From: Xenopus tropicalis
Taxonomy: Eukaryota > Chordata > Amphibia > Anura > Pipidae
Assembly (NCBI RefSeq): GCF_000004195.4
Contig: NC_030681.2
Coordinates: 86,987,539-87,051,538, forward strand
Reading direction: 5' to 3'
Length of the DNA: 64,000 bases
A program made the position numbers and the translations under genes. Positions 56,203-64,000 of the stretch are shown here, in pieces; position 1 is the stretch's first letter; each line of letters opens with the position of its first letter. The notes beneath the pieces were generated by a model. The model was not told the DNA's origin, made no database searches, and worked only from the letters and a program-made list of their open reading frames with translations.

Positions 56203-59200
56203 CTATGCTGTAGCTTCCTCAGCCACAGATAAACCATTTTCTTTGCATGTGCTAGTCGATTCATTCCTCAACATTTCATGTCTTCTAAGAATCACAACAG
56301 GTTTCAGCTCATTAAGCTGCTTTCCAACAAGGTCAATATAGTCATTGAATTTCTGATCTAAAACTATTTTTATATTGTCCATGTCTGGAAAGTGGAAAGG
56401 ATTAGAAAATAATAAGTAAAGGTCACTCTCTGAACTCTCCAAAGATAACTCTTCCTCATCAACAGATAACCGCATTTTTTTGGGGTGCAGTTCAGCATTG
56501 CTTTTTCCTTTAAAATCTTCTAAATCCACACTTTCGTCTTCCTGGGTAGCAGATGCCTCCAGGAATTTAAGGAATGATACTTCAAATCCCATAGGTTTAA
56601 ATGAACTTAAGTCAAATGAAGGTGAATCCTCCTCTGTAGTAGGCAAGATAGCAACCGTCTCCTCACCACTGACTGTGCTACTTGTTTCAGCTGACTGTAT
56701 GTCAGACTTACCCACTTTTCTTTTTCGATTTATGACATGCTTTTGCTTACTGGTTCTTTTTAGATTACTTGTTTCCTTTTGCGGTTCTGACTGACAAGAA
56801 CTAGTCTCATGAAAATCACTGCTTACAAAGGATGAAGTCCTTGCTTGGCTGTCAGAACCTGTGCTATCTTCATTGCTTAACTTTGAGATGAAAAGTTCTG
56901 CAAGTTCATCCATCTCATCTTTTTCATTTTCACTTGGCTGAGATGTAGATAAGCTAGATTCGTCAAACTCAGGCAGGCTAGGTACTAATTCTTTATGCGA
57001 AGAGATGGTTATGTCAGTTTTAGGATCTTCTTCAGCATTAAGAGTTGCAGATTCCTCTTTGTCTTTAGTGCGGGCACGTCTTTTACATACTATTAGCAAA
57101 TTTCTGTGTTTTAAAATAAAAGCCCTTGATAGTTTATGACATTTATAATGCCTGATGATACTGCGTTCACTAGTAACAACAGACGTGCATCCACGTACCA
57201 TGCAGGGATATTGCTTTGCATGATTATCGGTACATTCTACAAATGCAGTAACTTTCGGTTTTAAAGAATATGTATGTCTGCCATATTTTAAAGTTAACGG
57301 TTCTTGGTTTAGCTGTCCTTGTCCAGTTTTAAGATCTCTGTCAACCAAACATCCTTTGGAGCGTTTCGTTTTCAGGTCATCATTACCTTCCGTTTCGCAC
57401 TTCTGCTTAGGCACTCTAGGTTTTTCTTTTACAGATTTTTCATCTGTAGTGTCTTGATCACTGAGACTAATTTTTCTCGGCCTAATTAGATGCTCTTTAT
57501 GTTTGTCATTGTGCTTGTTAAAAATATGCCTTAACAAATTGGATCTTGTAGCATAAACACGGTCGCAACCTTCACAATCACATTTGTACATTTCCTCTCC
57601 TTCCATTTTAATATGCCTCATTTTTATTTCATGGACTTCTTCAAGATGCTCAATGTAGCTGGTGCAACTATTAAACAACGAAGCACAGTTAAGCTGATCA
57701 CATTTAAATTGTCCAATATTTATTAAAGAAAGTACATTTTCAATCTCCTCTGCTATCATCTCATGAAGTTTCACGTAGTGTTGTATAAGACCACCAACTT
57801 CCTGAAATATTCTAGAACAGTCCGTTTCCATACACCTGAACTCTTTTAGAGAGAAGCCATTTTCACATTCTTCACCATCTTCAAGGGAGAACATTGAAAC
57901 AGACTTGTGAACTGCTTGATAATGAAGCATTAAGTTTTGTTGTATAGTAAAAGCTGCTGTGCAACCTTGATGAACACACTGGTATGGTTTATATGAATTA
58001 AATCCCTGAACAGCAGACATGTCATCTTTTTGGACCTCCTCTATCAGTTCTTTTTCTTTTATCTTCCTTCGTACTTTAGAGCCCTTCTTACATTTCTGGC
58101 TTAAAGCCTGGAGGACGTGTGAAGCTGGTTTACTAAGAATTTGAGGAGCTGCGGGTTCCTGCTCTTTCTGAGCTTCTACTCGTTCCACTGTTGGAGTTTC
58201 TTGATTCTTTTTAGGAACCTCTTGAGGAACCAGGGCTGGTTCGTCTATACTATGTTCCATTTCTTGAACTGAATGAGGCAATTCCTGGATACTGGCACAT
58301 GTAAGATCACCAGATTTTCTACCATATGCTCTCTTAATTTTTAACTTAACCATTTGTTCTGCTGTAAAGTTATGCATGGTCTGACAATGTGCTCGAAGAT
58401 TTGAATTTCTGGTAAAAGTTTTTGTACATGAGGGTACAACACATCTGAATGGAGCAAATTTTAGCTGATGTTTCTTTATTTCCATAATCTTTTCTTGTGT
58501 ATAGTAATGTACTTTAGCGTAGTGCTTAAACAAAGCATCCTTCGTCATTGCACAATATGAGCAGTCTGTCTCCTGGCAAATAAAAGGTTTTGCATTACAT
58601 TTGTCAATTAAAGATTTAGACATATCCGACTCCTCTTCTACAACATTTAAACTTGGATTAGGAACAATTACGCTAGAAGTTACAGGCATATATTCAGAAG
58701 GACATCTAGGGACTGAATCAATTCCAGTGTTCTCAAATATTACATTGTCGACTAACTGAAGTTTCTGTACCAAATCCATGATTTCTAATATGTGCGCATC
58801 AGGCATAGGATCAGTTTCTTGTGTAGGGGAGGCAGAACATATGGGGATGTTGAGTGTGCAATTTGGACCAGTATCATCTGTGGCAGAAATAATATTCTGA
58901 ACATCTCTTGATAGAATGTCTAGGTCTTGGTTTACAGTATTTTGGCTGTGTGGTAATGAAAAGCAAGAGTTTTCTCTGTTACCATTAAGTGCAAATACTT
59001 CAGCTTCTTGAGAATTCAGACCTTCCAGATGACTCCTGGTTAAGTTTGTCTGTATTTGTACTTCAGAAAGCTCTTTACTGTTAGAGGTAAAAGTAGACAT
59101 GACCACAGAATCAAATTTTTCTGGTTTATCAGGAGTTTGAGAAATTGTATTTGCATCAGAATGTGCTTTAACCGTATCATTTATACAGGATAAGAACAAC

Positions 59201-62200
59201 TGTTTGTCTGTGTTGTTTAAATGCTTTGCAATGTTTTCAATTAGTTCTGAGCTATAAGACAAAAGATTTGGTTGTATTTCAGTTGACATCTGCATGCTAC
59301 CCCCAACATTTTGTGGCATGCCTCCAACCGCTGCTAAAAGATTTTTTGCTAGTTCATGTGAAGCACTGATTTCAGGTGGAACATCAGCATTTTTCTTCTT
59401 CTTCCTAGTACCCCCACCCTTTTTCTTGGTTGCAGTTAAGGAAGAATTTTGTGGCCCACTGATAACAGACACTCTAGTGCTGCTTACAGGGGTTGACAAG
59501 CAACCATTTTCATTACCGGTATTCAATGAGGCATTTGAGCACAAACCATTTTCAACATTCTGTAAAATACTCCCTTCAGTCACTGTAGCTACTTTATTGC
59601 AGTTATTTAAATCAGAATGTAGAATCTTGCGGCTTTCTTCCATCTTGGTACTAGTTGGTGATATCTGTGGCCTAAATGCATTAAGTGGGGTTTTATCACT
59701 ACTTGCATTCAGAGATCCATCTGAAGTCACATTCAGGGATAATGGTCTGTTCTCTACAATTTGTGGAGTTTCCATTATCTTCCTGGTTTCATTCAAATCA
59801 CGTGTTGCACAGGAGGAGAAAAACTGAGCAGTATGGTTGCTGGAAGAAATTGTTGGAAGAAAAGGCTCTTCTTTGATAGACACTTCAGGGCTATATGACT
59901 GAGTGGGTGATTGTAAGTTGTGTTTTGGACTAGATGACAGTATCATACTGGCCAACACACTGACTTGACCATCTATCTGTGGAATCACTTGGGAACTGTC
60001 ATATTCATTGTGAGGTTTGCAAACAGCTCGTTTAGACAAGTGGCCACCAAGTGACCTTGGGTTAGTAAAGGCTCTAAAACACCTGCTGCAAATAAATTTA
60101 CCATCTCTAATTATTGCAGGGCATTTTGGACGAGAACTGTGCCTTGGCTTTCTCTCTTTAGTTTTTGATGTTCGTTCATTACCGTTTTTATTCTCAATAG
60201 TATTAGAAAGCATTGTGGCTGATTTATCCAAGTTAAAGCTTGCATCAATATCTGCATTGTCAGTCTGCTTTGAAAATGACGACTCTGCATCAGGTTCCTC
60301 TTTCAGAAATACAGAATTGCCAGATTCCCCACCAGATAATACATGGTCATGATTTGTGCTGCCCCCTAGCTGTGTAAAGACTGTAGCCCCACTCAGAGAA
60401 GACATGACTGGTAAAGGATCATTTTCAGTTGGCATTGGAAGAAATGGGTCAGAACCATTTTCAAATTTTAAAGGTAAAACAACTTTTGCAAGATCCTCAA
60501 GTTGTGATGTCAGGGCGGTGCTAGTTAAGTTTCCAACATCAGATCCCAGTAGAGAATCAGCCACATTTTTTGACAAACTCTGAGATATGATGCTTTCAAC
60601 CGAACTAAGAATTGGGTTTAGATTATCAAGGTGGGGTGGAATAACTGGATGTGATGGAATGTGTTGTAACTGATTGCAAAAACTAGGATTTGGGCCACTG
60701 TGTACCTGGGGCTGAAAAACTGGATTACTGCAACCTTTATCTGGCAATATACAATATGTCGGTTTGTCCTCCAAGGAAGGCAGTACTGGATTTGCACATT
60801 TCAATTTTTTTCTGTTCTTGCGTTCCATTTTAAAGGCATCATAGTGATCAGGATGGGCTGTCTTCATGTGTTTGCCTATACTTTGGACCGAGTTGTAAAC
60901 CCTTGTACATCCCTCCACATTGCATTTAAATTTTTGTGCAGGTGATGTTTGCACAGGAACAGTGTTATTAACAGAAGGCAAAACATTTGCAAGCATACTG
61001 CTTGTTTCAAGTGACAATGATAAAGTATGTTCTGGTTTAGTATTTTCATCATACCCAGACATATCTAAATTATTTTCACACAACTGAGAGGTTTGGTTGT
61101 TTGCTTCAAAAGGCATTAAACTGCTAACCTGCCTTTCCACAGAAGTTGCAGATAACATTTCCATTTTATTTTCAACAGCATTAGCAGAGCTGACATGATC
61201 TTTGTTTAATCCAATAGGGTAGGATGTTTTGCAATCTTCAAAAACTGGAAGACAAGGCTCCTCAAAATGCAAACGTGTTAATTGTTTATTTTGATTGCTT
61301 GTATTATCTGGCGCTAGTAATTTTCTCTGACTGAGCAGCATTTCAGGGCACCCATCAGGAACGGATGGCAATTTGATATTGCTACTTGGGTGTACTGACA
61401 AATCAGAAGGATTTAAAATATCTGCCTCTGCTGGTGGGTTCTGGTTTAGTACAGTTGAAGATGATGGCAACACCTGGTTTAGCAATGACACAAAAGGAAG
61501 AACTTCACTGGTAGGAGGAAGATGATGATTAAGCAATTGTGCTGCCTGTGGTATTCCATTTGAAACTATTGATTCTTCTTTTTGGTGCAGGATTGCTGAA
61601 GAAAAGTTCAAATTTTCTGCTGGTTCATTTACTGAACTTATTGATGCTGCATTAATATTACTAACAACAGGACAGTCTGGTTTTGGTTGCCGGTTATCCA
61701 TAACATGTTCTGTTCCTGAAATCTCAGTTTGTTGAGGAGCCATGTTAGATTTGCTCTCCTGTAGAGTTTCTTCTTGTACATGCTCACTTAAGTGCCTTTC
61801 TAACTGAAGCTGAGAATGATATACTTTTCCACAGCCAACATATTTGCAAGTAAAAGTGTTATAGTGTTGTGCTTCATGGTCAAAAAGCATGTAAGCAGCA
61901 GAGAATATTCTCCCACACTTAGGAAACATGCACCTTGCTCTGAATACTCTGTGTTCCTTCCTGTGACTCAACAGGTCAGCATAGGTTTCAAAACTTGCTT
62001 TGCACTTCATTTGTATGCATATATATGGTTGGTCTCCACAGTGCATTTGTAAGTGATCGTTTAAGTGAGCGAGACTAACAAACTGTCGTCGGCAATACTG
62101 ACAAACAACTTTTTTGCTTTGAATCTCAAGAAAACGTTTTGCTTCCTCTTCACCCTTGTGTCCCCTTACATGTGCAATTAAGTTTTTAAAATACTTAAAC

Positions 62201-63237
62201 CCTTTTTTGCATAGAGGTACAGGACAGGCAAATTCATTAACAAGTGTCTGCTCTTCCTTGGGGGGAATATCAGATTGGTTGTCTTTTTCATCATCATCTG
62301 ATTTGTCATTGTCATTAAATACGATAAAATCATCTAAATAAAGACTGTTCTTCTTAATTGGCCGTTCCTGTTTAGAAACTGCTACAGGCTTTTTACTCTT
62401 ACAAGTTGGTGCTTTTTTAGGCAGTTTTGGAAGCCTTCTCAAGGGTTTCATTGTTTCTAACCTTTCCTTGCAAGACTGTTTAACATGGAACGTGACATGT
62501 GGAACAAAGTTCTCCTTACTGCTGTACTGTTGTGCACATATTGGACAGCTGTAAATGCCATCTTTGAAATGCTTTTGTGCATGGCGCACTATTCTGTGGC
62601 CGAGGAACTCTTTGTCACATAGTACACAGTACTGCATGTATGCTTGCCAGTTCCTAAACCTTTCAGATATGTATCCACGTTCTCTCATTTTTTTTATGTT
62701 TTTCTTTTTTTGCTTTTCTTCTTCTTCTTCTTCTACATTGTTAACATTAACATTATCAAAGCAATCAAACCCATTTAGAGAGGAGATTTTGGTCACTTCT
62801 TGGTAGTCATCTGTCTGATCATATGCTTCATTATCATTAAGCTCATCAATTGAAGACACAATAGATGCCTCTGCTCCCATTAATGCAAGACACTGGCGCT
62901 TTAGTGTTTTCCAGTCCCAGAATTCAGGATCAAAGGGCCATCGAGTTTTTAACACGAGCAACAACTCGCAGCGTAATGAATTTGGTACCGGAAGAGACTC
63001 CTCATCATACTTTTGGTCAGGCTGATTGTACAGCATTTCAACAGCATAATATGCATCAACCGTAGGCTCAAGGAGAAATTCGGTAAGCTGACAAGCTCTC
63101 TTAACCTCCAAGTCTTCGGGCAATAAACATGAGATAGTCTTGCAGATAGAGATTTTTACTTTGGCATTTTCACTTGATTCCAAACGTAGAGCTCGAACAC
63201 ACAACTCAATACAAGTTGGAAGTCCCGCACCTTCAGT
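56203..63237 (-). CDS. znf292: Zinc finger protein 292, terminal coding exon (partial gene)
   Basis: The large last exon of znf292, a nuclear zinc-finger protein (rat Zn-16 homologue) linked to growth-hormone gene transcription and neurodevelopment. The open frame extends to 63318, but a splice acceptor (TCATCAACAG then ACTGAAGG) puts the exon start at 63237 in phase 0, encoding 2344 residues; upstream exons lie outside the window. Sixteen zinc fingers, counted from the exon start: 1-2 at about residues 203-255, 3-7 at 335-485, 8 at 769-795, 9 at 1046-1072, 10-11 at 1549-1615, 12-15 at 1752-1910, 16 at 2008-2033. Finger 9 is C2HC and contains SLGGH. Linkers are long, Ser/Asn-rich and probably disordered; an acidic run EEEEEEKQKKK comes from a GAA-type repeat near 62715. 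The conserved C-terminal block includes SFKPMGFEVSFLKFLE. No internal stop or frameshift. ATTAAA candidate (minus) at 55833-55838. Confidence 0.97.
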   Translation of the reverse strand, partial: TEGAGLPTCIELCVRALRLESSENAKVKISICKTISCLLPEDLEVKRACQLTEFLLEPTVDAYYAVEMLYNQPDQKYDEESLPVPNSLRCELLLVLKTRWPFDPEFWDWKTLKRQCLALMGAEASIVSSIDELNDNEAYDQTDDYQEVTKISSLNGFDCFDNVNVNNVEEEEEEKQKKKNIKKMRERGYISERFRNWQAYMQYCVLCDKEFLGHRIVRHAQKHFKDGIYSCPICAQQYSSKENFVPHVTFHVKQSCKERLETMKPLRRLPKLPKKAPTCKSKKPVAVSKQERPIKKNSLYLDDFIVFNDNDKSDDDEKDNQSDIPPKEEQTLVNEFACPVPLCKKGFKYFKNLIAHVRGHKGEEEAKRFLEIQSKKVVCQYCRRQFVSLAHLNDHLQMHCGDQPYICIQMKCKASFETYADLLSHRKEHRVFRARCMFPKCGRIFSAAYMLFDHEAQHYNTFTCKYVGCGKVYHSQLQLERHLSEHVQEETLQESKSNMAPQQTEISGTEHVMDNRQPKPDCPVVSNINAASISSVNEPAENLNFSSAILHQKEESIVSNGIPQAAQLLNHHLPPTSEVLPFVSLLNQVLPSSSTVLNQNPPAEADILNPSDLSVHPSSNIKLPSVPDGCPEMLLSQRKLLAPDNTSNQNKQLTRLHFEEPCLPVFEDCKTSYPIGLNKDHVSSANAVENKMEMLSATSVERQVSSLMPFEANNQTSQLCENNLDMSGYDENTKPEHTLSLSLETSSMLANVLPSVNNTVPVQTSPAQKFKCNVEGCTRVYNSVQSIGKHMKTAHPDHYDAFKMERKNRKKLKCANPVLPSLEDKPTYCILPDKGCSNPVFQPQVHSGPNPSFCNQLQHIPSHPVIPPHLDNLNPILSSVESIISQSLSKNVADSLLGSDVGNLTSTALTSQLEDLAKVVLPLKFENGSDPFLPMPTENDPLPVMSSLSGATVFTQLGGSTNHDHVLSGGESGNSVFLKEEPDAESSFSKQTDNADIDASFNLDKSATMLSNTIENKNGNERTSKTKERKPRHSSRPKCPAIIRDGKFICSRCFRAFTNPRSLGGHLSKRAVCKPHNEYDSSQVIPQIDGQVSVLASMILSSSPKHNLQSPTQSYSPEVSIKEEPFLPTISSSNHTAQFFSSCATRDLNETRKIMETPQIVENRPLSLNVTSDGSLNASSDKTPLNAFRPQISPTSTKMEESRKILHSDLNNCNKVATVTEGSILQNVENGLCSNASLNTGNENGCLSTPVSSTRVSVISGPQNSSLTATKKKGGGTRKKKKNADVPPEISASHELAKNLLAAVGGMPQNVGGSMQMSTEIQPNLLSYSSELIENIAKHLNNTDKQLFLSCINDTVKAHSDANTISQTPDKPEKFDSVVMSTFTSNSKELSEVQIQTNLTRSHLEGLNSQEAEVFALNGNRENSCFSLPHSQNTVNQDLDILSRDVQNIISATDDTGPNCTLNIPICSASPTQETDPMPDAHILEIMDLVQKLQLVDNVIFENTGIDSVPRCPSEYMPVTSSVIVPNPSLNVVEEESDMSKSLIDKCNAKPFICQETDCSYCAMTKDALFKHYAKVHYYTQEKIMEIKKHQLKFAPFRCVVPSCTKTFTRNSNLRAHCQTMHNFTAEQMVKLKIKRAYGRKSGDLTCASIQELPHSVQEMEHSIDEPALVPQEVPKKNQETPTVERVEAQKEQEPAAPQILSKPASHVLQALSQKCKKGSKVRRKIKEKELIEEVQKDDMSAVQGFNSYKPYQCVHQGCTAAFTIQQNLMLHYQAVHKSVSMFSLEDGEECENGFSLKEFRCMETDCSRIFQEVGGLIQHYVKLHEMIAEEIENVLSLINIGQFKCDQLNCASLFNSCTSYIEHLEEVHEIKMRHIKMEGEEMYKCDCEGCDRVYATRSNLLRHIFNKHNDKHKEHLIRPRKISLSDQDTTDEKSVKEKPRVPKQKCETEGNDDLKTKRSKGCLVDRDLKTGQGQLNQEPLTLKYGRHTYSLKPKVTAFVECTDNHAKQYPCMVRGCTSVVTSERSIIRHYKCHKLSRAFILKHRNLLIVCKRRARTKDKEESATLNAEEDPKTDITISSHKELVPSLPEFDESSLSTSQPSENEKDEMDELAELFISKLSNEDSTGSDSQARTSSFVSSDFHETSSCQSEPQKETSNLKRTSKQKHVINRKRKVGKSDIQSAETSSTVSGEETVAILPTTEEDSPSFDLSSFKPMGFEVSFLKFLEASATQEDESVDLEDFKGKSNAELHPKKMRLSVDEEELSLESSESDLYLLFSNPFHFPDMDNIKIVLDQKFNDYIDLVGKQLNELKPVVILRRHEMLRNESTSTCKENGLSVAEEATA

Positions 63238-64000
63238 CTGTTGATGAAAAAAGAAAAAAGCATAACTATATAGTATGTGCACAAAAAGCCACAAATGATC
63301 TTCTGTCAGCATTTCCACAAAGAATGGGGTGGTTTACTGAAATATCATACAAAACTATAAAATAATGTTCCAAAAAAGTTTGCACCTTTGCTACATAAGC
63401 CCACCTAAAAGAAGCTCATGTCAAAAAGAAAAGGATCTTATACTTTCCCTTTCAACCAATAAAGGGTATAAAGGGATAAAACTGGATTTAACAGGTAGAA
63501 AATAATCATCCTTGTAAAATGTTAGGGCGAAGACAGACAGGGCTTGTAGATGCTGTTATTTTGTTAAAAAAAACCCATTCGCAGCAACTAAACGATATGA
63601 CGGCTGCCTCTTTGCAAAAAGTATACAAGTTGCTGTGTGCGGGATATACTGCCCTGTACAGAGTTACTTTTGTGGGGCAACTGGATTTTTAAAAATCACA
63701 GCGACTATTCCCCACATCTGTCGTTAATCTGGCGCTTAAATTAACAAAGATATCAACTTAGAATAAAGCAACCAATAACAAAAGAGGCATAGGGACTGTT
63801 CACTGGAAAATGAATATTTGTTACAAGGTATACAACAGCACATTATAAAAAGCTATGGTTGGAAAACTGCATCCATGTTAAACAGCCAAGAGCATTATGC
63901 TTTGATCGCTGCTGGCCAATGAAGGGGCAGTATATTCCATGTTCAATATGAGTTCAATGATTGAAATTGGTGCCAAACATGCTTCTTGACTATTGCTTTT
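63238..64000 (-). other. znf292: Intron upstream of znf292 terminal exon
   Basis: Starts with the acceptor of the terminal exon. I found no further coding exon here. Bases about 63520-63740 look like a degraded inverted-repeat element beginning TTAGGGCGAAGACAGACAGG. The remainder is unremarkable AT-rich DNA. Confidence 0.6.

Noticed and set aside
59294..59827. 177-codon plus-strand ORF
   Set aside because: Shadow of the znf292 exon on the other strand; composition reflects the sense codons.
56203..63318. Start codon of the long znf292 frame at 63318
   Set aside because: The 27 codons above 63237 lie upstream of a clear splice acceptor and read as intron; the true start is in an earlier exon outside the window.
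1..64000. tRNA, rRNA, CRISPR or prokaryote-type defence or operon features
   Set aside because: None seen. The repeats are dispersed vertebrate transposons without regular spacers, and coding sequence is intron-split.

Overview
This is vertebrate nuclear DNA, almost certainly from a Xenopus frog. The three complete genes and one terminal exon match, in order and relative orientation, the human 6q14-q15 block SLC35A1 - SMIM8 - GJB7 - ZNF292, read in reverse. The repeats are the kinds typical of Xenopus: TTAA-flanked T2/Kolobok-type MITEs starting TTAAAGG, TWA-flanked Harbinger-type palindromes, and a very abundant element beginning CAGGTATGGGACC. I cannot separate X. tropicalis from X. laevis by eye.

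Layout. 1-1850: intergenic repeats. 1855-14600: slc35a1 (minus; Golgi CMP-sialic acid transporter), all eight coding exons resolved and in phase (338 aa), with an ETS/CRE-like promoter. 14600-21460: about 7 kb of stacked transposon remnants. 21460-26120: smim8 (minus; small single-pass membrane protein, two coding exons, 97 aa) with a likely promoter near 25.7-26.1 kb. 26.1-46.4 kb: about 20 kb without recognisable coding exons, probably gjb7 5' intron or intergenic DNA, full of transposons and LINE relics. 46402-47145: gjb7 (plus; connexin, one coding exon, 247 aa). 47.2-56.0 kb: further repeats. 56203-63237: the giant terminal coding exon of znf292 (minus; 2344 codons, 16 zinc fingers). 63238-64000: the start of its upstream intron.

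The genes are unrelated in function (glycosylation, unknown, gap junctions, transcription); they share a conserved neighbourhood, not a pathway. There is no operon, CRISPR, phage or other prokaryote-type system, and I found no convincing undescribed protein system. The notable content is the transposon stratigraphy: a solo LTR with a 4-bp target duplication inside a DNA transposon, a Harbinger-type palindrome inside a T2 element with a paralogous empty site elsewhere in the window, a hAT-like element with an 8-bp duplication inside a hairpin arm, a near-perfect 458-bp palindrome 77 bp from a short slc35a1 exon, and at least nine copies of one MITE family.
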